Shown here in pieces: positions 45,769-54,549 of a stretch of DNA of 64,000 nucleotides. The stretch comes from Thermohalobaculum sp963721105 (lineage in GTDB: Bacteria > Pseudomonadota > Alphaproteobacteria > Rhodobacterales > Rhodobacteraceae). The number at the start of each line of letters is the position of its first letter. Within the stretch, counting starts at the first letter, position 1. The stretch is taken from the NCBI GenBank assembly GCA_963721105.1, contig CAVRHY010000011.1, forward strand, positions 1,341,850 to 1,405,849, given 5' to 3'. The translations under genes were made by a program, and so were the position numbers. The notes under the pieces are model-generated. The model was not told where the DNA came from. It saw only the letters and a program-made list of their open reading frames with translations, and searched no databases.

Positions 45769-46974
45769 TCAGGGGACGTAATACGGCGGCAGGTTCCGCC
45801 ACAACTTGCCCGACCGGAAGAGATCGCCGCCGACGCCGTAGAGGCACTTCATGAAGATCGGGTCGAAGGTTTCCGTCGGGTCCGCGCAAGGCACTTCTGC
45901 GGGGATCCAGCCGACGTCGAACGCGATATCGTCGCGCCTCGCGATCAGGTAGAGCTTGTAAAGGTCACCCGTCCCGCTGCCGCGGATCAGGGAGCTCAGC
46001 GCGGCACCGCCGACGTCGGCGATCCGTGGCCGGACCGCGGCGTAGGGCGGCGCCAGGTCGTTGTTCATGATCACGTAGAGGTGCCTGTCGATGTTCCGGC
46101 CGAGCGCGTCGATGGTCATCTTGCGGATCGGCACCTGGGGCGACACGAAGGTGACCTGCGAGGTCGCGCCCCCGTCGACATGCATTTCGTCATAGATCCG
46201 TCCGTCCGGGCCCGTCACATTTATGATGGCCGGGGGGAACGCGACCGGGATCGACGCGGAGGCGAGGATCACTTGCCGGAACAGGTGCAGCGCGCCGGGA
46301 TGACCGGATGCAGCGATCGCGCCCATGTTCCAGATCATCGGCCGGCCGGCGTCGAGATCGGTCGTGCCAACGAGCAGCACCCGGCCCTTGCGATCCTCGG
46401 CGGCGATCTTTGCCAGGATATCCGGCGTGATCTTCTCAGCGATGATCTTCTCGAGCTTCGAGGTATCGGCGAGCAAGTCGCCGGAGACGATACCTGACAG
46501 GATCGTCTTCTCGAGCAGGTCCTTCGTGCTGTACTTCGTATAGATCTCCTCCAGCACCGGATCGTAATCCGGGCCGAGAAAGGCAAAGGGCGCGATGATC
46601 GCACCGGTCGAGACGCCGGAGACACCCGTGAACTCGGGTCGCGTGCCGCTCTCCGTCCAGGCGCGCAGGACACCGGCTCCGAAGGCGCCCCACTGACCGC
46701 CGCCGGAGAGTCCCAAGTATGTCAGCACCGGTTTTCGTCCGGCAGCGATCTCGCTGCCATAGGTCTTTTTCAACACCGCGGCGCGGGTCTTCATAAGCTG
46801 GTCGATCTCGACCTTCCCGACCTCATCGCCCCAGCTGCGCAGGCCCGGGAGACCGAGCGGCTCCGCCTTGTCGACCATGTCTGCCGGGAGCGGGTTCCGG
46901 GCCGTAATCCCACAGGCGCCGACCGCCAGGGCGATTATCAGCGCCAGTGCGCGCAAGCTACCGGAATGTCGCAT
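45769..46974 (-). CDS. Patatin-like phospholipase lipoprotein
   Basis: A 401-residue protein. Lipobox 'LAVGAC' (Cys21) suggests a lipid-anchored periplasmic or outer-membrane enzyme. The patatin elements are the oxyanion loop 'LGLSGGGQWGAFGAG', nucleophile Ser122 in 'GVSTG' and the catalytic Asp in 'HVDGGATSQV'. It should hydrolyse acyl esters of phospholipids. GGGAGG lies before the ATG, but only about ten bases upstream of the start the DNA is an IS630-like fragment, so the native promoter appears lost or replaced. Confidence 0.9.
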   Translation of the reverse strand: MRHSGSLRALALIIALAVGACGITARNPLPADMVDKAEPLGLPGLRSWGDEVGKVEIDQLMKTRAAVLKKTYGSEIAAGRKPVLTYLGLSGGGQWGAFGAGVLRAWTESGTRPEFTGVSGVSTGAIIAPFAFLGPDYDPVLEEIYTKYSTKDLLEKTILSGIVSGDLLADTSKLEKIIAEKITPDILAKIAAEDRKGRVLLVGTTDLDAGRPMIWNMGAIAASGHPGALHLFRQVILASASIPVAFPPAIINVTGPDGRIYDEMHVDGGATSQVTFVSPQVPIRKMTIDALGRNIDRHLYVIMNNDLAPPYAAVRPRIADVGGAALSSLIRGSGTGDLYKLYLIARRDDIAFDVGWIPAEVPCADPTETFDPIFMKCLYGVGGDLFRSGKLWRNLPPYYVP

Positions 46975-46981
46975 TTCAACC

Positions 46982-47988
46982 TCCCGGGCTGGTCGGTGAG
47001 CTTGGTCCACGCCTCGCAGCACTGGGCGACGATGTCGTCGTAGGAGTCGAAGACCCGGTTCGAGAGCCAGTTCTGGCGCATGAACTGCCAGACGTTCTCG
47101 ACGGGGTTGAGTTCGGGCGATCTCGGCGGCAGCGGCAGGAGGGTGATGTTGTCGGGGACCACGAGGCGGCCGGAGACGTGCCATCCCGCCTGGTCCAGGA
47201 CAAGCACAGCGTGTGCGCCGGGCTCCACCGCGGCACTGATCTCCGCTAGGTGAGCCTGCATAGCCTCGGTGTCGGCGAACGGCATGACGAGCGCCGCACC
47301 CTTGCCGAGCTTCGGGCAGATGGCGCCGAAGATGTAGGCCCACTTCGTGCGCTGGTCGTGCGGGGCGCGGGGCCGCGTGCCGCGGCGCGCCCAGCGGCGC
47401 GTGATCAGGTTCTTCTGCCCCACGCGGGCTTCATCCTGGAACCAGACCTCGATGCGTCGGCCGCGAGCGCGCCGGCCGCGGATCTCGGCGATGGCTTCCG
47501 GAAAGCTTTTTTAAAGGCGTCCATCGCCTCGGGGTCCTGCCCGTGCGCCTGCGGCCGCGCCGTCAGCACCCGGAAGCCCAGCCGCTTCAGCGCCCGGCTC
47601 ACCGTCGTCTCGCTCACCGAGACGCCGAACTCCTCGTGCAGCCACGCCGCCAGGTCGATCAACCGCCAGCGCACCACCCCGTCAAGATAGGGCTTCGGTC
47701 CCACTTCGACCGCCTGTGCAAGCGCTGCGACTGCTCCGCCGTCAGGCGCGGCGCTTGGCCCGGCGCCTTACGGTCAAGGAGCCCGCCCGGCCCGTCGGCG
47801 TTGAACCGCACCACCCAGTCCCGCACGATCTGTAGCCCGACGCCACCGATCCGCGCCGCCGCCGTCCGGCTCCCGCCATCGTAGATCGACGCCAGCGCCA
47901 GAAGCCGACGGGTCTGCCTCGCATCCCGGCTGGCCTTCGCCAGCCCCCTCAAATCATCCGCCGAGTAGTCCGATCGCAGCATGATCGC
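46982..47988 (-). pseudogene. IS630-like element, copy 3, truncated both ends
   Basis: Contains most of the transposase of copy 2 but starts after 'LGLREWAHGF' is lost and stops at the first codons ('MLRSDYSADDLRGLAK'). Neither inverted repeat remains. A one-base deletion near 47729 also breaks the frame. It joins the patatin gene start to the 3' end of the SYLF gene. Confidence 0.88.
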
Positions 47989-48003
47989 CAAGGGCGGACA
48001 CCG

Positions 48004-48561
48004 CTAGTCCCCGATGCGCGAGATCTTCGTCCCCTCGAGGCCCGCGCCTGCGAACAGCCCCTTCTGGTCGATGAAGAAGACGTAGATGCCGTTCTGGATC
48101 GTGGTGGTCGAGAGCCGCCTGGAGAAGCCCTTGTCGGCGATCGTCAGGTTCGGTGCCGAGCCGATCTCCCAACCGTCGCTCTCGCGGGCGAACTGCAGCG
48201 CGGCAGCGTCCATCAGAAAGATGACGTAGCCGAACTTCGTCAGCCCAGCCTGGTAGCCGATCGAGAGGGAAGTGGACCGGAAGTATCCGGCGTTCTTTCC
48301 TTTCACGCGAAGCACGCCCTCGCCGGTCGCGCCGCCGACGATGAACCCGGCCTTCACTATCTCCGGGAAGATCAAGATGCCCTTGGCCTTCTCGATCATT
48401 TTTGCCGTGACCGGTTCGGTCGCCTTCAGGCGCGCCAGCGTCGCACTCGCGGCCGCGTCGAGATTCGCCGCGCTTTCCGCGTAGATCGGCGCCAGCGGCG
48501 CCACCATTGCGAGCGCCGCGATGGCCGTCATCAGCCGGCGGCGTGTCATCTTGAAATGCAT
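48004..48561 (-). CDS. SYLF-domain (YSC84-like) lipid-binding protein
   Basis: A 185-residue exported protein: signal peptide after 'TRRRLMTAIAALAMVAPLAP', then the SYLF domain with 'AKGILIFPEIVKAGFIVGGA', 'GEGVLRVKGKNAGYFRSTSL' and 'SIGYQAGLTKFGYVIFLMD'. SYLF domains bind membranes or phosphoinositides; bacterial members are periplasmic or outer-membrane-associated, with unclear roles. A strong AGGAGG precedes the start. The stop lies next to the truncated IS630-like copy, so the 3' flank is rearranged. Confidence 0.9.
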   Translation of the reverse strand: MHFKMTRRRLMTAIAALAMVAPLAPIYAESAANLDAAASATLARLKATEPVTAKMIEKAKGILIFPEIVKAGFIVGGATGEGVLRVKGKNAGYFRSTSLSIGYQAGLTKFGYVIFLMDAAALQFARESDGWEIGSAPNLTIADKGFSRRLSTTTIQNGIYVFFIDQKGLFAGAGLEGTKISRIGD

Positions 48562-48643
48562 TCGGTATCCTCCTGTCCAACCGGTCGGCGCACATGATCG
48601 CGGCGCCCACAGGTCCTTTGTTAAGATTCCGGCCGCGCTTCCG

Positions 48644-50602
48644 TCAGCCGGCGGGCGTGTACCAGATGGGCGACGTGTAGGCGCGCTCCTGCGTCACCAC
48701 CGGGATCTCGGGCGGCAGGTGCAGGCCGAACCGCTGGGCGTCGTAGGCCGTCCAGCGCGGCGTGGGGATTTCGATGACGCGGGCATAATAGAACGCGCGC
48801 TGCCGCGGGTCGAACTCCGGGTCGGTCCAGACGGTAATCAGCTCGGGATTGCCGATGGTGTTGGTCCAGGTCGCCTCGGCGAGGTCGACCGTGTTCCCGA
48901 CCGCCGGCGGCTTGCCGCCTTCGCCGGGATGCCGCTTGTCGGCATCGCCCCAGACGACGTCATAGATCCTCTCCTGTGTGGTGCCATCCTCGCCAACCCA
49001 ACCCTTGACGATCTGGATACGGTCGAGATTGGCGCCGATCGGGTCCTTCAGCGCGGCGACGAGGAAGGTCGGTGACTTGCCCTCGGGCGCCGCGGAGAGA
49101 TCGCCGCCCATCGGCACGCCCTTGGTGTAGCCGATATCAGCCGGCAGACGGCTCATGGCGTCCTCCGCCTTGAAGTCCCAGCCGCCGAAGAAGCGCACGA
49201 TCATCCGTGGGCCGGTCGTCGCGTAGGTCTCACGACGCTCCATGGCGTCGAAGATTGCCTCGCGCGTGTTCTCGGTCGCCCAGACGGCGGCGTAGCCCGA
49301 GGCGGCAACCTCCCACTCCATCACCGTCAGATCGCCAAACTTCATGAACACCCTGGAGGTGCGCTCCGGGCTCGGCTCCATGCTGCTGACCTTGCCGAAG
49401 AAATTCTCCTCCTCGGCGGTGGCCAGGCCGGTGTGCGAGTCCGTCGAGCCGACCAGGCCGAACTTGTAGGGGTTCGTGCCGAGCTCCGTCTCCATTGCCA
49501 GCCCGTTCTTCAGCGCCGACCGGGCATATTCGAACTCGAGCATCTCGGGCTTCTTCGCGGCCGTCAGCGCGAGGTTGCCCTTGTCCCATCGCTCGTAGTC
49601 GGCGAACTCGTCGTTCGGCGAAAGATAGGGGTGGGTTTCGCTGTCGCCCTTCATCTGGGTGACCTCGATGAGCGGCTCCCAGCGCGCCCGGCCTTCGGCA
49701 TAGGCGGCGTCGATCGGCTTTCCGGTGAAGGACTCGATCTTGGGGAACATGATGCCGTTCGAGAGATTGCCATTATGGGCGATGGCCAGCACGTAGCCGC
49801 CCGTCTTCTTCTCGTAGGCCTCCATCCATTTCCAGAGATCGCGGGGGTCCTGGCTGCCCCAGGGCGCCATCGTCACCATCGGCTCGACCTGCCGCGCGTA
49901 GGTACCGTCATTGCGGTAGATGACGTTGCGGTGAATGTTGTTGCCGCCCGGCATCGACGTCCACTCGTAGCCGATGAACGCCGTGAATCGACCTGGCTCG
50001 TTCGCCTCCTCGGCAGCCTTGATCTCCTGCTCCCAGGCCGAGGCGTAGGAACGGGTGCCTGGCGTTGACAGCAGCTTTTGCGGAAATTTCCCGACCGAGA
50101 ACTGGTGGATGATGTCGAGCGCCGCCTCCGCGCCCTTGCCCGACTTGATCAGATCGTACCATTTCCGCCCGGTCGGATCCGACAGCATGGCCGGATCGCC
50201 GACGAGCAACTTGGGGAAGAACCCCATGTTGTCCGAGTGATCGGCGACGACGAGGAAGTCCAGAGGACGGGACAGCTTCACGTGCTGGCCGGTGGAGGAC
50301 ACGACCTCCTCGCCTTTCGCGAATCTGTATGCGTCCGCGGGTAGCAGCCGTGCCCCTGCCGCACCCGCGTCCATCGACATGCCCGTGTGCAGGTGCGTAT
50401 CACCGAACAGGGGACGGGTCGGGAAATTCCGTCCCGCATAGGGCGAGTAGGACGGGGTCTTGAAGACCTTTTGCAGCGCCTCCTGGTCCATGCTGTCGAC
50501 TTTCAGGCCGGTTCCGGTCGCATCCTGCGCCGCGGCCCCGAAGCACAACCCGGCAACCGCCGTCGTGGCAAGCATGGCAGTGCGCAGTTTCAGCGAAGTC
50601 AT
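48644..50602 (-). CDS. DUF3604 exported protein
   Basis: A 652-residue protein with a signal peptide ('LATTAVAGLCFGAAAQ'). Conserved His/Asp clusters 'FGDTHLHTGMSMDAGA', 'VVADHSDNMGFFPKL' and 'LAIAHNGNLSNGIMFP' resemble a PHP-like metal-binding site, and 'LVGSTDSHTGLATAEE' is typical of DUF3604. A metal-dependent hydrolase activity is plausible but unproven. GGGGAGAG precedes the start. It is the most downstream gene of the co-oriented set with HupE/UreJ, parvulin, an outer-membrane protein and DUF2092. Confidence 0.9.
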   Translation of the reverse strand: MTSLKLRTAMLATTAVAGLCFGAAAQDATGTGLKVDSMDQEALQKVFKTPSYSPYAGRNFPTRPLFGDTHLHTGMSMDAGAAGARLLPADAYRFAKGEEVVSSTGQHVKLSRPLDFLVVADHSDNMGFFPKLLVGDPAMLSDPTGRKWYDLIKSGKGAEAALDIIHQFSVGKFPQKLLSTPGTRSYASAWEQEIKAAEEANEPGRFTAFIGYEWTSMPGGNNIHRNVIYRNDGTYARQVEPMVTMAPWGSQDPRDLWKWMEAYEKKTGGYVLAIAHNGNLSNGIMFPKIESFTGKPIDAAYAEGRARWEPLIEVTQMKGDSETHPYLSPNDEFADYERWDKGNLALTAAKKPEMLEFEYARSALKNGLAMETELGTNPYKFGLVGSTDSHTGLATAEEENFFGKVSSMEPSPERTSRVFMKFGDLTVMEWEVAASGYAAVWATENTREAIFDAMERRETYATTGPRMIVRFFGGWDFKAEDAMSRLPADIGYTKGVPMGGDLSAAPEGKSPTFLVAALKDPIGANLDRIQIVKGWVGEDGTTQERIYDVVWGDADKRHPGEGGKPPAVGNTVDLAEATWTNTIGNPELITVWTDPEFDPRQRAFYYARVIEIPTPRWTAYDAQRFGLHLPPEIPVVTQERAYTSPIWYTPAG

Positions 50603-50655
50603 TTTCGTCTCTCCCCTTCCATCAGGACATGGTCTTCAGGGCTCGCCGGCCGTGC

Positions 50656-51648
50656 TCACGCGAATGCCGCCACGCGCGCGATCAGCCAGAAGGCGGCGAG
50701 CGACCCGATCGCGTAGGCGGGCGCCGGCGCCAGCCAGCTCGGCGCCTCGGCAATCGCCCGGCGCAGGGCGCGGGCAGTCATGAGCACGGCGGCGACGAAC
50801 GCGAGCTGCCCGGTCTCGACGCCCAGATTGAAGGTCAGCAGCGCAAGCGGGATGTCCGCTTCCGGCAACCCCACCTCGGCCAGCGCGCCGGCGAAGCCGA
50901 AGCCATGCAGCAGGCCGAAGGTGAAGGCGACCAGCCAGGGCGCTTGCGCAGTCAGGCCGGTCTCGCCGCGGTGCCGCCGCGCGAGCTCGCTCGCCAGAAA
51001 CAGGATGCTGAGCGCAATCACGGCCTCGACCGGCGCCTGCGGCACGTGCACCAAGCCCAGCGTCGCTGCTGCCAGGGTGAGGCTGTGCGCGACGGTGAAG
51101 GCGGTGATCGTCTTGATCAGCAGAGCCGTACCGCGAACGATCAGCGTCAGGCCCAGCACGAAGAGCAGGTGATCGACGCCGAGCAGGATATGCTCGACGC
51201 CCAGGCCGAAATAGTCCGCCGCGACCGCCAGGGCCAGGCGCGGTCCCGCGACATCGACATGGGGCACCGACGGCTTCACGAGGTCGGTCTGGACGCTGCC
51301 GTCCCCGAACTCGATCCGCACGAGCGTGTCGGTCAGCGTTCCTGCAAGCCCGTCGATCACGATGCGCCCGCCGATCAGGCCGGCCACGCCGCAGTCGATC
51401 AGGCCCCGCTCGATCGTCGCGCCGGGAACGGACTGCGCCCGGCCTGGCACCGCGTTATGGCAGGAATCCGGCCAACGGACGGAGAGGCCGAGCGTTCGGT
51501 CCCCGAGCGCCGGCCGCTTCCAGAGCATCTCGTATCGGCCGGAGGCGACCTCGCGCAGGTCGAGATAGGCGGGGCGCAACTCGTGCGCGCTGGCCGGCAG
51601 CGCCATGACCAGCAGGGTGGCAAGCGCAAGGCAGAGGCGGAGCATCAC
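50656..51648 (-). CDS. HupE/UreJ-family membrane protein
   Basis: A 330-residue protein: signal peptide ending 'PASAHE', an N-terminal periplasmic domain of ~140 residues, then six or seven helices with His-rich motifs 'GVDHLLFVLGLTLIV', 'VAHSLTLAAATLGL' and 'GLLHGFGFAGALAEVGLPEA'. These fit the HupE/UreJ_2 type; relatives are metal (nickel/cobalt) permeases or of unknown substrate. It overlaps the parvulin gene by 4 bp, so the two are co-translated. The pairing with DUF3604 and parvulin may mark one functional unit. Confidence 0.87.
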   Translation of the reverse strand: MMLRLCLALATLLVMALPASAHELRPAYLDLREVASGRYEMLWKRPALGDRTLGLSVRWPDSCHNAVPGRAQSVPGATIERGLIDCGVAGLIGGRIVIDGLAGTLTDTLVRIEFGDGSVQTDLVKPSVPHVDVAGPRLALAVAADYFGLGVEHILLGVDHLLFVLGLTLIVRGTALLIKTITAFTVAHSLTLAAATLGLVHVPQAPVEAVIALSILFLASELARRHRGETGLTAQAPWLVAFTFGLLHGFGFAGALAEVGLPEADIPLALLTFNLGVETGQLAFVAAVLMTARALRRAIAEAPSWLAPAPAYAIGSLAAFWLIARVAAFA

Positions 51649-52529
51649 GGCCGGACCTCGGCACCGGAGGCGGGATCCGCCGGGCCGCTCGGGCGCTCGA
51701 CGACGACCTCGTATTTCGCGAGCAGCCGGCGATAGATCGCATCGTTGGCCTTGCTCCGCTGGTCATAGCCCCAGTCGGCGCGCACCCGGTCGGCGACCTC
51801 CTCGAACGACCGGACGCCGCCTGCGTTGCGCGCGTCCAGCCGGACCAGATGAATGCCGTATCCGGATTTTATCGGCCCCGCCCAGACGCCCGGCTCGAGC
51901 CGCGAAACAGCCTCGCTGAAGTCCCGGCCGAACAGCGCCGAAATTTCGTCCTGGCTCCGGTCGCGATAGGTCGCGTCGAGCAACAGTCCGTCCCCGACCA
52001 CCGTCGGCGTCGCGGTGCCCTTGCGCAGGCTGGCCAGCGTCACCAGCGCGTCGCGCTGGCCGCTGCTGCCACGCCGGTCGAGGTCAAAATAGACCTGGGT
52101 GAAGGAGAGCCGGGGCGGCGTTTCGTAGCGGTCGCGATTCGCGTCATACCAGGCGACGAGCTCGGCCCTGTCCGGCTCACGGTCGACGGCAAGGTCCTGC
52201 GTCAGGAACTCGTATTTCTGCACGAGCAGGCGGCGGACCGCCGCGTCGTCGCGATCGAGGCCGAGCGCCATCGCTTCGCGATAGATGACGTCCTCGTGCA
52301 CGAAATCGGCGACCAGCCCATTCATCTCCTCGGGCGTCGGGGCACGCATCCGTCGGGTCTGGAAGAAGCTTGCCAGCCGCTCGACATCCCCCGCCGTCAC
52401 GACGATCCTGTTGCTGTCGGCCGCCGCGTCGGGTCTGCCCATCAGGCCGTACGCCGCGAACATCGCCGCCCCGATCAGGAGGAAATGCAGAAGCGGCTCG
52501 CGAAGCACTCGTGAAAGCGCGCCGGCCAT
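51645..52529 (-). CDS. Parvulin-type peptidyl-prolyl isomerase
   Basis: A 294-residue membrane-anchored protein. One helix near residues 14-30 ('LLHFLLIGAAMFAAYGLMG') is followed by a SurA/PrsA-like N-terminal lobe and a rotamase domain ('LSFTQVYFDLDR', 'FGRDFSEAVSRLEPGVWAGP', 'SGYGIHLVRLDAR'). It should assist folding of exported proteins in the periplasm. The start at 52529 was chosen for the transmembrane anchor; upstream in-frame codons belong to another gene. It is translationally coupled to the HupE/UreJ gene and 11 bp from the outer-membrane protein gene. Confidence 0.85.
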   Translation of the reverse strand: MAGALSRVLREPLLHFLLIGAAMFAAYGLMGRPDAAADSNRIVVTAGDVERLASFFQTRRMRAPTPEEMNGLVADFVHEDVIYREAMALGLDRDDAAVRRLLVQKYEFLTQDLAVDREPDRAELVAWYDANRDRYETPPRLSFTQVYFDLDRRGSSGQRDALVTLASLRKGTATPTVVGDGLLLDATYRDRSQDEISALFGRDFSEAVSRLEPGVWAGPIKSGYGIHLVRLDARNAGGVRSFEEVADRVRADWGYDQRSKANDAIYRRLLAKYEVVVERPSGPADPASGAEVRP

Positions 52530-52540
52530 CGCCCGTCTCC

Positions 52541-53314
52541 TCAGAACCGGAAGGTTGCACCGAGCAGCGGGCCGTAGGTGTGGAGCTTCAGGTCCGCTCT
52601 GTCGGACTCGTAATCTATCGATAGATAGCGGAAGCCGGCGGCTGCGCTGATACGCGGTGTCACCGCATAATCGAGGCCGGCGAATATCTCCCAGCTGAAC
52701 TTCGAGCCAGCGCCAAAGCCGCCGATATCTGCGAAGCCGCTGGCGCTCAGTTTCTGCGTAATGGGAGCTCGCCCGCGGATACCGATGATCGGGTCCCACC
52801 AGTTCAGGTCGACACCCGCGGCCCTGACCCGGCCGAGCGGCCCGCCGCCCGTGACCTTCACATCAGTCTCGAGGCTGACATAACGCGCGCCGGCATACGG
52901 CTCGATCTGCCAGCCGTCCTGATCGTAGACGCGGTACCCGAAGGCGGTCGTCGAGAGCAGCATCTGGGTGCCGACATTCACCTTCGACGCCGACTGCCCC
53001 GAGAGGTTGCCGCTGTTCGATAGGTCCGCGTAGACCACGTCCTGCAGCAGGCCGAAGCGCCCGTAATGGATCTCGCCCGCCGCCATGAACGCGAAGTCGA
53101 GAGCGTCGAGGACATCACCGGCGCTGAGCGACGTCGTCGCCGCGACCGCTCCGGACTTCGAGGTTGTGTCCGCATCCATCCAGGGCAGCCAGCCGTAGAT
53201 CGTGGCGCTGCCATGCACCTCCTGCGCGCCGGCGCCGGCGGAGGACAGGGATGCCGCGACGATCAGAGCGGCGAAGGTCGTGGCCACGCGAGGGGCGTGC
53301 AGGATCGACGTCAT
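52541..53314 (-). CDS. Predicted outer-membrane beta-barrel protein
   Basis: A 257-residue protein with a signal peptide ('FAALIVAASLSSAGAGAQE') and a barrel of amphipathic strands ending in 'HTYGPLLGATFRF' with a terminal Phe, the outer-membrane sorting signal. 'GSATIYGWLPWMDADTTSKS' at the mature start is typical of a DUF-type family of porin-like proteins. A fragment of a paralogue lies at 26514-26655. It precedes the parvulin and HupE/UreJ genes in one operon-like run. Confidence 0.82.
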   Translation of the reverse strand: MTSILHAPRVATTFAALIVAASLSSAGAGAQEVHGSATIYGWLPWMDADTTSKSGAVAATTSLSAGDVLDALDFAFMAAGEIHYGRFGLLQDVVYADLSNSGNLSGQSASKVNVGTQMLLSTTAFGYRVYDQDGWQIEPYAGARYVSLETDVKVTGGGPLGRVRAAGVDLNWWDPIIGIRGRAPITQKLSASGFADIGGFGAGSKFSWEIFAGLDYAVTPRISAAAGFRYLSIDYESDRADLKLHTYGPLLGATFRF

Positions 53315-53324
53315 CAGCGCGCCC

Positions 53325-53654
53325 TCACTCGACGTAGACGACGACGTACTGGCCCTGATAGGGCTGATAGTACGTTGCGCCGCACTGGTAGTAGCCTGCT
53401 CCGTTGAGCGTGACCGCAACGCAGCTACGCGGCAGAGCAGGCACGAAGATCGTCGAGCGACGGATGACACGCCTGGTCGTGCGCCGGGCTACGCCGGCAA
53501 CACTCATCGGCGTCAGCGGACGGCCGATCCGCGCCTCCGCCGTCGTGGTCGGACCGGTCCGCGCGTCCCACCGCGTCATGTCGGGATCGACCGACACTCC
53601 GAGCCCGACGATCGCTAGTCCGAGCGATCCGACCAGCAGCCTTCTTCGGTTCAT
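53325..53654 (-). CDS. Small exported protein (109 aa)
   Basis: Signal peptide 'NRRRLLVGSLGLAIVGLGVS', an Arg/Thr-rich middle and a Tyr-rich C-terminus 'GYYQCGATYYQPYQGQYVVV'. The C-terminal part resembles DUF6515-type tails, a weak match from memory. It sits between the DUF2092 gene (4 bp away) and the outer-membrane protein gene (10 bp away), so it is surely in the same operon. Function unknown. Confidence 0.7.
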   Translation of the reverse strand: MNRRRLLVGSLGLAIVGLGVSVDPDMTRWDARTGPTTTAEARIGRPLTPMSVAGVARRTTRRVIRRSTIFVPALPRSCVAVTLNGAGYYQCGATYYQPYQGQYVVVYVE

Positions 53655-53658
53655 GACG

Positions 53659-54436
53659 TCACTCCTTGAGCAAGAGGCCGAGCGCATCGATGTCGCTGCC
53701 CTCGATGGCGCGTGCGCCGTCGGGGGCAGTGAAGGTGAATTCCTCGTCGCTGACCTTCGCGTCCGTGGTCCAGTCGCGCACCTCCACGCTGAACTGGGGC
53801 GCGCCGGTCATCCACTTGCTGGTGATGACGTATTTGAGCGGCAGCGGCGTGCCGTCGGCACGTATCCAGAGCTGCCAGTCCACATCGGCCGCACGGTAGG
53901 CGAGGTGATGCGCGCGCACGTCGCCGACAACACTCTCGCCGATATAGGTGCCGCTCTCGACGTCGTAGAGCAGGCCTTCGTAGGGGTTCGAATAGAGGAG
54001 GTCGACGCCGCCGGCTGCCTCCACTCCGAAGACCTGCCGCACCTCGTCGAGGGCAGCATCTGCTCCTCCCTCCACCAGAACGGTTCGGTAGAGCTTCGGT
54101 CCCGCGGCGTAGACCGTCAGAATTCTGCCCGTCGAACACGACTTCGACACCGCCGGCCGGGCCCTGGCGCCGGAAATGAAATCCGTGCTGGCGATCGAAC
54201 ACTCCGCTTCCCGAGGCGGTGAGCTGGATCTTCTGTCCGTTGTGGAGGATGACCTCGGTCGAGGTCTCTGTCGTCACCGAGAATGAACCGAGCCCCGCGA
54301 GGTAGTCCGACATCTCGTGGAGGATGCGGTCCGCCTCGGGCTCGATCTCCGCGCCGAGTGCCGGCACGGCCGTGGCGGCGAACAGGAGGAGCGCGGCGGC
54401 GATCCCGCGGCGATGTCCGACATGCGAGAGATTCAT
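53659..54436 (-). pseudogene. DUF2092 periplasmic protein, frameshifted
   Basis: Start at 54436 with a signal peptide ('AAALLLFAATAVPALGAEIE'). The N-terminal half, 'DRILHEMSDYLAGLGSFSVT' and 'FHFRRQGPAGGVEVVFDG', shifts frame near 54125 at 'GACGGGCAG' (one extra G) into 'RILTVYAAGPKLYRTVLVEG', then 'VDLLYSNPYEGLLYDVESGT' and 'TSKWMTGAPQFSVEVRDW'. Corrected length is 258 residues, standard for DUF2092, which has a LolA/LolB-like fold prediction. Inactive or a sequence error. Confidence 0.85.
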
Positions 54437-54549
54437 TGCGGTGCTCCAGCGTAGCGGATGGGCATCCGGCGGACGCCGCCACCCCAGGTCGCGCCTATCG
54501 ATTGCGCCTGCGTGTCGCCCGCGGCAACGGGGGCGACTGTTATTTACTG

